64,000 bases of DNA from Ensifer adhaerens (lineage in GTDB: Bacteria > Pseudomonadota > Alphaproteobacteria > Rhizobiales > Rhizobiaceae), in NCBI RefSeq assembly GCF_000697965.2, contig NZ_CP015880.1, positions 2,170,001 to 2,234,000 on the forward strand, read 5' to 3'. Under the pieces are notes generated by a model that did not search any database, was not told the DNA's origin, and saw only the letters and a list, made by a program, of their open reading frames with translations. The first letter of the stretch is position 1. The number at the start of each line of letters is the position of its first letter. Of the stretch, positions 23,620-32,140 are shown piece by piece. A program made the position numbers and the translations under genes.

Positions 23620-24734
23620 TGGCCTGCTCCCGAAACTGCTGCGGCACCCGACGTCGTCGGACGACCGATTTCATTCAGCGGCAGATATGGCAGTACGCCC
23701 TGCCCGTTCTTCTCGTCGATGATGACCTTCTTCGACTTGCCGAGAACGCCCTGCATGGTTTCGAGATAGAGACGCTTGCGGGTAACGTCAGGCGCCTTGG
23801 AGTACTCGTCATAGACGGAGATGAAGCGCTGCGCCTCACCCTGTGCTTCCTTGACGACACGGTCCTTGTAGGCGGCCGCTTCTTCGCGGATCTGCGCACC
23901 CTGACCGCGTGCCTTACCGAGCACCTGGTTGGCATACTGGTTGGCTTCTTCGACGAAGCGGTCCTCGTCCTGTTCGGCGCGCTGCACTTCGTCGAACGCA
24001 TCGGCCACTTCGCGCGGCGGTGCGGCGTCCTCGATGGCGACCGTGTTGACGGAAACGCCGGTGCCGTAGGTGTCCATCGTTGCCTGGATCGTGCTCTTCA
24101 CGTCCGCGGCGATCGCCTGACGGTTGTCACGGAAGATGTCCTGCGCCGGACGGCGACCGACGACTTCGCGCATCGCGCTTTCGGCCACCTGCTGCAGCGT
24201 GTCGGACGGGTTCTCGACGTTGAAGAGGTAAGCCTTCGGATCGGTGACCGAATAAAGAACCGAGAACTGGACGTTGACGATGTTCTGGTCGCCGGTGAGC
24301 ATCAGGCCGGAATTCGACTGGCCGCTAGAGCGCCCGCCGATGTTCTGCTGCTGCTCGGTGATCTTGACGAATTCGACGGTCTCGAATGGCCAGAAATGAT
24401 AGTGCAGGCCAGGCATCGAGATCTCGTCCTTCGGCTTGCCGAAGCGCATCTCGACGCCGCGCTCGTCCGGCTGCACCGTGTAGATCGAATTGATCAGGAC
24501 AAAACCGACGATCAGCAGGCCGATAATGGCGAAGACGCCACCATTGAAGCCGCCGGGAACGACGTTCTTGAGCTGGTCCTGGCCACGGCGAATGATCTCT
24601 TCCAGATCCGGCGGGCCGCCCTTGCCGCCACGCGGCCGGTTTGGCCCCTGGCCCCAGGGACCCCCCTGATTGCCGCCGCCACCGCCGCCGCCCCATGGGC
24701 CACCGCCGCCGCCATTCTGATTGCTCCAGGGCAT
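23616..24734 (-). CDS. hflK: HflK, band-7/SPFH protein of the FtsH-modulating complex
   Basis: 372 residues. A cytoplasmic Gly/Trp/Pro-rich tail (about 1-45, runs of Gly) precedes the anchor FAIIGLLIVGFVLINSIYTV, then the SPFH domain (DERGVEMRFGKP...GLHYHFWPFETVEFVKI). DVKSTIQATMDTYGTGVSV and the coiled coil AEQDEDRFVEEANQYANQVLGKARG follow. It partners HflC. The ATG at 24734 (MPWSNQNGG) is the usual start and replaces the longer frame from 24785. It heads the hflK-hflC-DUF2065-ACT transcript; 156 bases separate it from folA. Confidence 0.96.
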   Translation of the reverse strand: MPWSNQNGGGGGPWGGGGGGGNQGGPWGQGPNRPRGGKGGPPDLEEIIRRGQDQLKNVVPGGFNGGVFAIIGLLIVGFVLINSIYTVQPDERGVEMRFGKPKDEISMPGLHYHFWPFETVEFVKITEQQQNIGGRSSGQSNSGLMLTGDQNIVNVQFSVLYSVTDPKAYLFNVENPSDTLQQVAESAMREVVGRRPAQDIFRDNRQAIAADVKSTIQATMDTYGTGVSVNTVAIEDAAPPREVADAFDEVQRAEQDEDRFVEEANQYANQVLGKARGQGAQIREEAAAYKDRVVKEAQGEAQRFISVYDEYSKAPDVTRKRLYLETMQGVLGKSKKVIIDEKNGQGVLPYLPLNEIGRPTTSGAAAVSGAGQ

Positions 24735-24890
24735 CAAAACCTCTCTTTTGAATACTTCCCACGCTGAACGGCCGCGCCACCGCACGGTCGTTCATGATGT
24801 GAAACCGTTATAGGTATCACCCGCACCGCTTTCAACGCGATAGACCCGAGTTCACCGTAAATGGTTCAAAATAGTTGACGATCCGCCGCG

Positions 24891-25427
24891 TCAGGCTGTC
24901 GCACGCCGCTTAAAGGTGACGAAATGCATGGCGTGGCTGTCCTTTTCACCCTGCGGCAGGTCCTCTTCGAAGACCTTCTCGAAAATGCCGGGATCGATAT
25001 CGGGGAAGCGCGTATCGCCATCCACGGTCGCCTGCACCTCGGTCACATGCAAGATATCGGCACGCGCGATCGACTGGCGGTAGATCTCGCCGCCACCGAT
25101 CACGCAGATCTCGTCCACGCCCGCGGCCTCCGCCTCTCGGCCGGCAAGCGCTACCGCCGCATCGAGCGACGGGACGACGCTTGCCCCTTCCGCCACAAAA
25201 TCCGCGTTGCGGGTGATGACGATGTTGGCGCGGCCGGGAAGCGGACGCCCGAGCGACGCCCAGGTCTTGCGCCCCATGATCACGGGCTTGCCGATCGTCA
25301 GCGCCTTGAAGCGCTTGAGATCGGTCGAAAGCCGCCAGGGCAGATCGCCGTCGCGGCCGATGACGCCGTTTGCGGCAACGGCGACGACGATCGATATCTT
25401 CGGGTGGGTGGTCTTCGTTTCAGTCAT
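24891..25427 (-). CDS. folA: Dihydrofolate reductase
   Basis: Reduces dihydrofolate with NADPH, regenerating the cofactor consumed by thymidylate synthase (thyA lies 0.8 kb upstream on the same strand). 178 residues with the DHFR landmarks: ISIVVAVAANGVIGRDGDLPWRLSTDLKRFKALT (Asp at the catalytic position in LPWRLSTDLKRF), PVIMGRKTWASLGRPLPGR, and VIGGGEIYRQSI. The ATG at 25427 overlaps the end of the GST gene by 8 bases, so the two are coupled. Confidence 0.95.
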   Translation of the reverse strand: MTETKTTHPKISIVVAVAANGVIGRDGDLPWRLSTDLKRFKALTIGKPVIMGRKTWASLGRPLPGRANIVITRNADFVAEGASVVPSLDAAVALAGREAEAAGVDEICVIGGGEIYRQSIARADILHVTEVQATVDGDTRFPDIDPGIFEKVFEEDLPQGEKDSHAMHFVTFKRRATA

Positions 25428-26025
25428 GGAACCCGTTCGGTTTGCTGTCGATTTCTCTGGCGCGGTCATAGGCTGCCCGGTCCGTCACCACGCGGATGTA
25501 GCGATCGACGACCGTGCTTTCCGGCAGGATCTTGCGCATCCACTGCAGCGCGCTTGCCAAGAGCAGATCGGCGGCACTCATCGTCTCGCCGAGCAGATAG
25601 GTCCGTCGGGTGAGCACGTCGATCACATGGGCGCACATTTCGCTGTAGAGCCGCGCCTGTGCCGGGTTGTTGATGGTGGCGCCGGAGATATGGGCAAGCG
25701 CCGTCGGCTCGATCACCCCCGCGTAATAGGCAAGCCAGGAGAGATAGGCGCCACGCTCCTTGTGGCCGGCCGGCCGGCCGAGGCTGCAATCGGGATAGAG
25801 GTCGGTGAGATACTGCACGACGGCCGCCGACTCCCAGATCACCGCGCCATTATGGATGAGCGCCGGCACCTGCTTGTGCGGATGCGGGTTGTTGTCGTCG
25901 GGCTCGCCCGAGCCGTCCCAGCGGCGGATCGAGACGTAGCGGATCTCGTATTCCGCGCCCAGCTCCTCAAGCAGCCAGACGATGCGCGAGGATCGCGACA
26001 GCGGCGCATGAACGAGTGTGAGCAT
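25420..26025 (-). CDS. Glutathione S-transferase family protein
   Basis: 201 residues. The thioredoxin-like N-terminal domain has LVHAPLSRSSRIVWLLEELG (Ser in the active-site helix), KQVPALIHNGAVIWESAAVVQYLTD with the cis-Pro and the Glu-Ser glutathione contact. The all-helical C-terminal domain carries LLGETMSAADLLLASALQW. It lies between thyA and folA in the same direction and its stop overlaps the folA start. The substrate is unknown. Confidence 0.9.
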   Translation of the reverse strand: MLTLVHAPLSRSSRIVWLLEELGAEYEIRYVSIRRWDGSGEPDDNNPHPHKQVPALIHNGAVIWESAAVVQYLTDLYPDCSLGRPAGHKERGAYLSWLAYYAGVIEPTALAHISGATINNPAQARLYSEMCAHVIDVLTRRTYLLGETMSAADLLLASALQWMRKILPESTVVDRYIRVVTDRAAYDRAREIDSKPNGFHD

Positions 26026-26192
26026 CGATACCTCCCTTGGACGACAGCCCTCCCCGGCCGCCCCTCACCTTGGATTGCCGGCCCCTGCGCTTGCGGGCTA
26101 CGGAAGCTCCTGCCCCGCCCGAAGGGTGGCGCGGCATCGGCATCGAGAAGAATTCAGAAATGCGGACCGTCCACCCGCAGCATCAGGATATG

Positions 26193-26987
26193 TCAGACGG
26201 CGATCGGCGCCTTGATGGATGAATCGGCTTCGTAGCCGACGAGCGTAAAGTCTTCGAAACGGAAGGAAAAGAGATCTTTCATGTCTGGATTGATTTCCAT
26301 CCGCGGCAGCGCCTTCGGCGTGCGGGTGAGCTGCAGCCGGGCCTGTTCGAAATGGTTGTGGTAGATGTGCGCGTCGCCAAGCGTGTGCACGAAATCACCC
26401 GGCTTCAGGCCCGTCACCTGCGCCACCATCATCGTCAAGAGCGCATAGGAAGCGATGTTGAAGGGCACGCCGAGGAAGATGTCGGCCGAGCGCTGGTAGA
26501 GCTGGCAGGAAAGCTTGCCGTCGGAGACATAGAACTGGAACAGGCAATGGCAGGGCGGCAGCGCCATTTCGTCGACCAGCGCCGGGTTCCAGGCCGAGAC
26601 GATGTGCCGGCGCGAATTGGGGTTGGTCTTGAGGCTCTCGACGAGGCCTTCGATCTGGTCGATATGGCGCCCGTCCGGCGCCGGCCAGGAGCGCCACTGG
26701 TAGCCATAGACCGGGCCGAGGTCGCCGTTCTCGTCCGCCCATTCGTCCCAGATGGTGACGCCGTTTTCCTTGAGGTAGCGGATATTGGTGTCGCCCTTCA
26801 GGAACCACAGCAGTTCGTGGATGATCGAGCGCAGATGCAGCTTCTTGGTCGTCAGCACCGGAAAGCCTTCGGAGAGGTCGAAGCGCATCTGGTGGCCGAA
26901 GACTGAGCGCGTGCCCGTTCCCGTCCGGTCGCCGCGGTCGGATCCGTTGGTCATCACATGGTCGAGAAGGTCGAGATATTGCTGCAT
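26193..26987 (-). CDS. thyA: Thymidylate synthase
   Basis: Converts dUMP to dTMP using methylene-tetrahydrofolate, producing dihydrofolate for FolA. Exactly 264 residues from the ATG at 26987 ([12 protein letters not shown]), the same length as the E. coli enzyme. Catalytic Cys146 lies in [24 protein letters not shown] binds the phosphate, and [20 protein letters not shown] and [12 protein letters not shown] are invariant. The C-terminus ends IKAPIAV as required for folate closure. Confidence 0.97.
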   Translation of the reverse strand: MQQYLDLLDHVMTNGSDRGDRTGTGTRSVFGHQMRFDLSEGFPVLTTKKLHLRSIIHELLWFLKGDTNIRYLKENGVTIWDEWADENGDLGPVYGYQWRSWPAPDGRHIDQIEGLVESLKTNPNSRRHIVSAWNPALVDEMALPPCHCLFQFYVSDGKLSCQLYQRSADIFLGVPFNIASYALLTMMVAQVTGLKPGDFVHTLGDAHIYHNHFEQARLQLTRTPKALPRMEINPDMKDLFSFRFEDFTLVGYEADSSIKAPIAV

Positions 26988-27086
26988 GGTCTGGCGCCGC
27001 CGATTCGTACTTTCGCTAAATTTAGGACGAAGCCGGCGGCGAACCAATGACCACGGGACGATTATCCCGGATAATTCGGCGGGGAG

Positions 27087-27395
27087 CTACAAGGTCTGTA
27101 GCTTGCCGAGGTTCTTGGCCACCAGATAATAGAAGGTGACGCGCGATTTCGACCGGTCCGCCGACATCGCCTTGACGGTGGCGTCGATCGCGCTGTCCGC
27201 ATCGGCGCCGCTGATGCCGAGCTTCTTCTCGCACCATTTCTCCTTGACCCGCTCGAGCTCTTTCGGATCCGACGCCGAAACGAGCGAGGAATCCCGGTTG
27301 CGAAGCGCAATGCCAAGGTGACGCACGATCTTGTTGACGATCGCCTCGTCGGCGCCGCTGTCGTATTTCTGCACATCTGCGAGGTAGTCCGTCAT
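27087..27395 (-). CDS. DUF2853 family protein
   Basis: 102 residues, helical and soluble: YLADVQKYDSGADEAIVNKIVRHLGIALRNRDSSLVSASDPKELERVKEKWCEKKLG, and VTFYYLVAKNLGKLQ at the end. This matches the small DUF2853 family of unknown function. The ATG at 27395 has GGAGG in front; the longer frame to 27473 is not needed. It lies 99 bases from thyA on the same strand and divergent from the tmRNA gene. Confidence 0.87.
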   Translation of the reverse strand: MTDYLADVQKYDSGADEAIVNKIVRHLGIALRNRDSSLVSASDPKELERVKEKWCEKKLGISGADADSAIDATVKAMSADRSKSRVTFYYLVAKNLGKLQTL

Positions 27396-27552
27396 GAGGC
27401 CTCCAGCTTGCTTTGCTTTTCGAAACTGCGGCCGGAGATTGCCGGCCGCGTGGCAGCAGCGGGAGTTTTTCATGGATGCCGGTCAAGTCAAGGCGGTTCG
27501 GCACCGGGCAGTCCGGGAGAAAGTCATATATCCGACACATCCCCCTTTTCTT

Positions 27553-27905
27553 GGGGCCCGGAAAGACCTATATGAACTCTGCCGTCTTCGGGCGGCTATG
27601 GCAATAAACGGGCGATGAAATAAACCCATTGGACCCGGGGGCGGTACCCGGCGCCTCCACCAAAAACCGATCAGAATCGATCGGCTTTTGATGGGGGCGA
27701 AATAGGATCGACAAGGGCGTAAAGATCGACTTTTTGCTCGGCATTGTACCACCGTTATCGGGCTAAACTTATAGTTGCAAACGACAACTATGCTGAAGCA
27801 CGTCTCGCTGCTTAATCGCGGTGCGACACTTCAAATCAAGTCCTTCCGGGTAGCACCGTAAGGCGGGGTCCGAAGGCACCTGGCAACAGAAGCCTTCACC
27901 TTCTC
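27553..27905 (+). ncRNA. ssrA: Transfer-messenger RNA, circularly permuted two-piece form
   Basis: The acceptor piece comes first. It ends ...GGTACCCGGCGCCTCC-A-CCA with CCA at 27660-27662, and its 3' stem CGCCTCC (27652-27658) pairs with GGGGGCG (27693-27699), the 5' end of the coding piece that follows. A T-stem CCGGG/CCCGG precedes the acceptor stem. The 30 bases between (27663-27692), with a CGATC hairpin, are the loop removed during maturation. The coding piece carries the tag frame at 27777-27815 and ends near 27905. This order is diagnostic of alphaproteobacterial tmRNA, which rescues stalled ribosomes with SmpB. The outer ends are estimates. Confidence 0.93.
27777..27815 (+). other. 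ssrA: tmRNA proteolysis-tag reading frame ANDNYAEARLAA
   Basis: GCA AAC GAC AAC TAT GCT GAA GCA CGT CTC GCT GCT TAA. The resume codon is GCA, and the peptide ends in the LAA degron read by ClpXP. The N-terminal AND-x-NYAEA portion contains the SspB contact. It has no start codon because translation enters on the stalled ribosome. Confidence 0.95.
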
Positions 27906-28038
27906 CCCCGCTTCGAAATGGTCTATAGATGCTTGAATAATTGACTCGTCTGCTTCAGACGGGCAATGAAAAGCCGACGGCTTGACCTCCAAGCCGGCAG
28001 CAGACAGTAGATTGAGTTCGAGGAAAGACGGGACGCTC

Positions 28039-28551
28039 ATGGGCCAGGACCACATCCGCTACGACATTCTGGCACAGGACGCACTGCGCAGCGTCATCCG
28101 AAAGGTCCTGACGGAGGTTGCCACCACCGGTCACTTGCCGGGAGAGCACCACTTCTTCATCACCTTTCTGACCGGCGCGCCGGGCGTGCGCATCTCGCAG
28201 CACCTGAAAGCCAAGTATCCCGAACAGATGACCATCGTGGTCCAGCACCAGTTCTGGGAGCTGAAAGTCACCGAAATCGGCTTCGAAATCGGCCTCTCCT
28301 TCTCCGACACGCCCGAACGGCTAGTGATCCCGTTCAACGCCATCCGTGGCTTCTACGACCCGTCGGTCAATTTCGAACTGGAGTTCGACGTGGCGGCCGG
28401 CGAGGAAGAAGAACAGGAATCGGCGGAGATCACCGCCTATCCCGTTCCGGAAGAAAATGCCGAGACCTCGGCCAAGGACGACAAGCCCACCGAGCCGAAG
28501 AATGGCGGCGGCTCCGTCGTCTCGCTCGATTCCTTCCGCAAGAAGAACTGA
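28039..28551 (+). CDS. sspB: SspB (alpha type), ClpXP adaptor for ssrA-tagged proteins
   Basis: 170 residues. Begins IRYDILAQDALRSVIRKVLTEVA, then GEHHFFITFLTGAPGVRISQHLKAKYPEQMTIVVQHQFWELKV and SFSDTPERLVIPFNAIRGFYDPSVNF: the SspB-alpha fold that grips the AANDEN/ANDNYAEA part of the tag. The C-terminal 60 residues are acidic and flexible and end in VVSLDSFRKKN, the tail that docks on the ClpX N-domain. It lies about 130 bases downstream of ssrA. The ATG at 28039 follows an in-frame extension that is not conserved in character. Confidence 0.95.
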   Translation: MGQDHIRYDILAQDALRSVIRKVLTEVATTGHLPGEHHFFITFLTGAPGVRISQHLKAKYPEQMTIVVQHQFWELKVTEIGFEIGLSFSDTPERLVIPFNAIRGFYDPSVNFELEFDVAAGEEEEQESAEITAYPVPEENAETSAKDDKPTEPKNGGGSVVSLDSFRKKN

Positions 28552-28569
28552 TCCGAGGAGCCGCGGCTC

Positions 28570-28776
28570 ATGACCGGAGACGTCGTCAATCTGCGCCAGT
28601 TCCGCAAGCGTCGCGAGCGCACGGAAAAGGACAAGCAGGCCGAGCAGAACCGCATCTCCTTCGGCCGCACCAAGGCCGAGAAATCCCTGACGAAAGCGCT
28701 GAACGACAAGGCGGAGACCCGCCTTGACCAGGGCCGCATCGAGCGCCCTGCCGAAGGCGACGTCGACAAGGACTGA
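28570..28776 (+). CDS. DUF4169 family protein
   Basis: 68 residues, very basic and helical: VVNLRQFRKRRERTEKDKQAEQNRISFGRTKAEKSL. The family is found in alphaproteobacteria, commonly next to a ribbon-helix-helix gene as here. Function unknown; the charge suggests nucleic acid binding. It lies 18 bases after sspB with AGGAG before the ATG, so it is probably co-transcribed. Confidence 0.88.
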   Translation: MTGDVVNLRQFRKRRERTEKDKQAEQNRISFGRTKAEKSLTKALNDKAETRLDQGRIERPAEGDVDKD

Positions 28777-28864
28777 GCCCGCAAAAGCGATTCCGGAGCA
28801 AGGACTTGCGGCAGCTTCCGGACTCGAAATGCCAATTCCTTGAATCAGTCTCTAAGGCCGGGCG

Positions 28865-29101
28865 ATGATCCGTAAGCATTCCGCAACGCTCCACGGCCAC
28901 CGCACCAGCTTCTCGCTCGAAGACGCCTTCTGGCAGGAGCTGAAGACGATCGCCGAAACGCGGGCGGTGCCGCTTGCCCAGCTGATCGCCGAAATCGACG
29001 ACCAGCGCACGCCCGACAGCAACCTCTCCTCGGCACTGCGCGTCCATGTGCTCGAATGGCTGAAATCGCAACGCTCGACGCTCTTGCCCGACGAGACCTG
29101 A
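28865..29101 (+). CDS. Ribbon-helix-helix domain protein
   Basis: 78 residues. RKHSATLHGHRTSFSLEDAFWQELKTIAETRAVPLAQLIAEIDDQR is the RHH_4-type pattern: a strand with alternating Arg/Thr/Ser, then the first helix with E-x-FW-x-x-L. A second helix contains LRVHVLEWL. It may be a DNA-binding dimer, but no target is visible. It is the last gene of the sspB-DUF4169-RHH group. Confidence 0.88.
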   Translation: MIRKHSATLHGHRTSFSLEDAFWQELKTIAETRAVPLAQLIAEIDDQRTPDSNLSSALRVHVLEWLKSQRSTLLPDET

Positions 29102-29476
29102 GCTCCCGCCGTCGATGGCCAGCACGGCCAGAATTCGCGGCAAGAACTCGCCCAAGGCCTTTCACATCAAAGGGCTAGTGGCGAGACCTTGAGCCCTTGT
29201 TCTCACGCCGTTGCCGCACGAGCGCTCTACAGTGTCGGGCGACAGGCATTGGCGGATCCAAGGCAACTGTGTGGCCGATGCAACAGCGCGCGGCATTTGG
29301 CATGCCCCGCTTCGCCGTTTCGGGCCAAAACAGTTGTATTCGAATAAACTTATATAACAATACCCACATCGGGAGGCGGCGACTTTCCGCTGCCCTTGTG
29401 TTCGAGAGTCTGTAGTGCGCAATTCCAGACGGGCCCGTCTCTCGTTTCAGGGATTGTCTCAAGCGGGAGGCGTTTC
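29102..29476. other. Gene-free stretch upstream of the outer-membrane protein gene
   Basis: No coding frame with a start signal is visible. The only notable patch is AT-rich (TTGTATTCGAATAAACTTAT at 29334-29353, running into ATAACAAT), unusual for this GC-rich region and a possible promoter area for the gene at 29477, but the spacing does not fit a standard -35/-10 pair. Confidence 0.4.
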
Positions 29477-30265
29477 ATGAGTATCCCTACACGACTGGGC
29501 CTAACGGCCTGCCTTGGCCTGTTGTTCGCCCTGCCGACCCACGCGGCCGACATCACGCCGCTGATGGCGCCCGCGGCCCCCGTGGAAGAAACCGAGAGCG
29601 GCTGGCAATTCACCTTCGCGCCCTATTTCTGGATGGCGGGCCTCTCGGGCGACACGGCGCAATTCGGGCTCCCGACCGTTCACATCGACTCCAGCTTCAG
29701 CGACATCTGGAGCAATCTCGACTTCGCCGCCATGGCCACCGTCGAAGCGCGCAAGGACCGCTTCAGCGTCTTTGGTGACTTGATCTATACGAAGCTCTCC
29801 GGCGACGGCAAAGCGCGCGGCGTCTTCACCGATACGGTCGATGTGGAATCGGAGACCTTCGCCGGCCTCATCGGCGTCGGTTACACCGTCTTTGAGGATC
29901 AGAACTCGCATCTCGACGTGGTCGGCGGCGCCAGGATCTGGTCGGTCAACACCACCATATCCTTTCAGGGCGGCCCGCTCGACGGTATCAGCCGCGATGA
30001 CCGCAAGACTTGGGTCGACGGCATGGTGGGCGTGCGCGGCAACTACTTCTTCACCCCGGAGATCTACCTGACCGGCTGGGGCCTGGTCGGCGCCGGCGGC
30101 GCCGACATCGACTGGGACGTCGGCCTTGGCCTCGGCTACCGTTTCAACGACACGATCTCGGCGATCGCAGGTTATCGTGCGCTGGGCGTCAACTACGACA
30201 ATGACGGCTTCATCTTCGACGTGGTCCAGCAAGGTCCAATCCTCGGACTGTCCATCCGCTTCTGA
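29477..30265 (+). CDS. Outer-membrane beta-barrel protein
   Basis: 262 residues: signal peptide (LTACLGLLFALPTHAA, cleavage near 24), then alternating aromatic/polar strands (WQFTFAPYFWMAGLSGD, FSVFGDLIYTKLSG, LDVVGGARIWSVNTTISFQGG, GLGYRFNDTISAIAGYRALGVNYD) ending in the barrel signature GLSIRF with C-terminal Phe. This resembles OmpA/OmpW-like small barrels annotated in rhizobia as outer membrane proteins. Cargo is unknown. The ATG at 29477 has GGGAGG upstream; the longer frame from 29396 lacks it. Confidence 0.87.
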   Translation: MSIPTRLGLTACLGLLFALPTHAADITPLMAPAAPVEETESGWQFTFAPYFWMAGLSGDTAQFGLPTVHIDSSFSDIWSNLDFAAMATVEARKDRFSVFGDLIYTKLSGDGKARGVFTDTVDVESETFAGLIGVGYTVFEDQNSHLDVVGGARIWSVNTTISFQGGPLDGISRDDRKTWVDGMVGVRGNYFFTPEIYLTGWGLVGAGGADIDWDVGLGLGYRFNDTISAIAGYRALGVNYDNDGFIFDVVQQGPILGLSIRF

Positions 30266-30300
30266 AGGCAAGGCGCGCCTGGACACCGGCAAGCGATCCG

Positions 30301-30322
30301 CCGCCGGCCCAACGGCCGGTGG
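30301..30322. terminator. 9-bp hairpin between convergent genes
   Basis: CCGCCGGCC-CAAC-GGCCGGTGG lies 35 bases after the barrel-protein stop and 16 before the stop of the TadG-like gene. There is no T run, so its action in both directions is an inference from position. Confidence 0.45.
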
Positions 30323-30338
30323 CAAGACGCGTCCGTCG

Positions 30339-31673
30339 TTATCGCACCAGCCGGATCGCGCCGGCGTTGTTGATCGTGGTGTTGGCCAGCACCGCCTTGC
30401 AATCCAGCTTGAAGCTGCTGTTGCCGATCATGGTGATTTCCTGGGCGACGATGCGCACGCATTCACCGCCGGTCGATCCGTTGCCGGCATACTGGATCTC
30501 GCGCGACGCCGGCATGTAGATGATGCCGGCGAGCGATGAGGCGCTGTTGCCGTTGATGGTGGCGCTGGCCGTGTTGTTGCGCCCGGCGACGATCGAGAAG
30601 CCGGCCCAGTCGCCGGTCGTCGGCGCGCTGACCTGGAAGGTCGCCCCGCCGTGAATGTCGAGCTGGGCGCCGTTCAAGAGGAAGAAGGTTACCCCTTCGG
30701 CGCTCACCACCGACTGGCTGGTGAACTTCAGGCTACCGCCGTCGATGATGTAGTTGCCGGGCCTCAGAAGAACCTTGCCCTTGATTTCGAGATCGCCATA
30801 GGTGCCAGGCTTCAGCTCGACGCGGTAGGTGTCGGGCGCGTTGTTCGGCGTCTTGCCGGTGCCGTTGCAGTCGCCGTTGCCGCCACCGCCGCCGACGAAA
30901 TTCTGCCCGCAGCCGGCAAGGCTCACCCAGCCTGCCGTGGTCGGCATCTTCTTCGACCGGAAGGGGTCGGCAATTGGCGTCACCTCCTCTACCGCCTTGC
31001 CGCAGGCAAGCTGCAGGTTGGCGAGCGTCGCGGACACCTTGCCGGCGGCGTAGAGACACTCGGCCTTGAGCGTGGCCGAGCCGCTGAGGTAGATCGACTG
31101 CGCGTCGGTCGAGTTCGACGTGATCGTACAGCCGGATGTGTCGACGCTCGCCCCGCCGCTGACCTCGAAGGCCCGGCTCGCCGTCGGGTGCAGCGCCAGA
31201 ATGCAGGCCTCTCTCCCGGGCATGCGCGCGGCAACACTTTCCCGGTCGATCGTATAGGGCTGCAGCCCGAAGAAGAGCGGATTGTATTTCAACGCGTAGG
31301 CCGCGGTCGCCGTGGTCTCGACGCCGGCGGCGCCGAAGGCGATCTGCACCGGCGTGGCCGCCACCGCCACACCGCTCTCCGGGCCGAGCTGATCGACGAT
31401 CTCCGGCTGGCCGAAATTCGCAAAGAAGACGTTGTTGGCGAGATCCCTGGCACTGGCCTCGGTCTCGCCCTCGCCGTAGGATTTGACCGCCGAGAAGGCA
31501 GCGGCATCGAGCGCCGTCTGCATCTTCGCGGCCTCGAGATTGATCCGCGCCAGGTTGATGGCGATCGACGCGGCACTCAACAACGGCACCGCTATCAGCG
31601 CGGTCAGAACGGTAAAGTTGCCGCGCTCGTCCGCAAAGATACGGGCGGCTCTCTTCCTCAAATTGTAGCGCAT
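30339..31673 (-). CDS. TadE/TadG-like pilus-assembly protein (orphan)
   Basis: 444 residues from the ATG at 31673. The N-terminal pattern FADERGNFTVLTALIAVPLLSAASIAINLARINLEAAKMQTALDAAAFSAV is the TadE/TadG (Flp pilus pseudopilin-like) segment with the G-N/S-x-x-x-L-x-A-L cleavage-type motif. The rest is an exported region rich in Ser/Thr/Gly/Asn with a low-complexity Gly run near 270 and repeated beta-type strands (PGTYGDLEIKGKVLLRPGNYIIDGG) like a small beta-helix. No other tad genes (ATPase, TadB/C, CpaC) are nearby, so it is an orphan whose secretion partner must lie elsewhere. Confidence 0.82.
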   Translation of the reverse strand: MRYNLRKRAARIFADERGNFTVLTALIAVPLLSAASIAINLARINLEAAKMQTALDAAAFSAVKSYGEGETEASARDLANNVFFANFGQPEIVDQLGPESGVAVAATPVQIAFGAAGVETTATAAYALKYNPLFFGLQPYTIDRESVAARMPGREACILALHPTASRAFEVSGGASVDTSGCTITSNSTDAQSIYLSGSATLKAECLYAAGKVSATLANLQLACGKAVEEVTPIADPFRSKKMPTTAGWVSLAGCGQNFVGGGGGNGDCNGTGKTPNNAPDTYRVELKPGTYGDLEIKGKVLLRPGNYIIDGGSLKFTSQSVVSAEGVTFFLLNGAQLDIHGGATFQVSAPTTGDWAGFSIVAGRNNTASATINGNSASSLAGIIYMPASREIQYAGNGSTGGECVRIVAQEITMIGNSSFKLDCKAVLANTTINNAGAIRLVR

Positions 31674-31941
31674 CTCTGATCGTTGCCCCCTCAGCAGACG
31701 GCGACGCGCCGCTCGGGTCAATCCGGAGCGATCGACGTCGTCCTTCCCATGCGCCGATTAAAGACGCGGCCCGCAAGCCGCACCCCCTGCCCCATCCAAC
31801 GCAAATTGCTAATTTAGTGATCAATAGTGGAGGATGTGCTTCAGAATTCGTTAAAACTCTGCCGATCCCGTTCGCGCGCCACGATGCGCCGGAAACCAAG
31901 AGAATGCCCGCCAGATAAAGGCATGTTCAAAACCTGAAGCC

Positions 31942-32040
31942 AGAGCATGTCGCGCAAAAGCGCGCAGCGGTCTTGGGATAACGACATGCGAAAAATCAAA
32001 AGCGCAGAGAGCGATGCTGAAAGATCGCGATGCGCTTCAG
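31942..32040. repeat. Rhizobial intergenic mosaic-type repeat
   Basis: AGAGCATGTCGCGCAAAAG, then GCGCGCAGCGG, GATAACGACATGCG and AAAGATCGCGATGCGCTT. GCATGTCG (31945-31952) and CGACATGC (31982-31989) form an inverted repeat. This string is one I recognise as recurring in many Rhizobiaceae intergenic regions. It lies in the 31674-32140 gap between the TadG and AsmA genes, where I see no gene. Confidence 0.65.
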
Positions 32041-32140
32041 GGGGCACAAGCCAAGGATGGGATCATGGCCGGATCCGCAATTGGAAGCGCATCCCCGGCC
32101 CCGAAAGCCAGGGTGCGTCGTGCTCCGGCATAGTCGCCGG

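Noticed and set aside
27483..27752. An 89-codon minus-strand frame across the tmRNA acceptor piece
   Set aside because: The region is a structured RNA gene; no protein-like composition or start signal.
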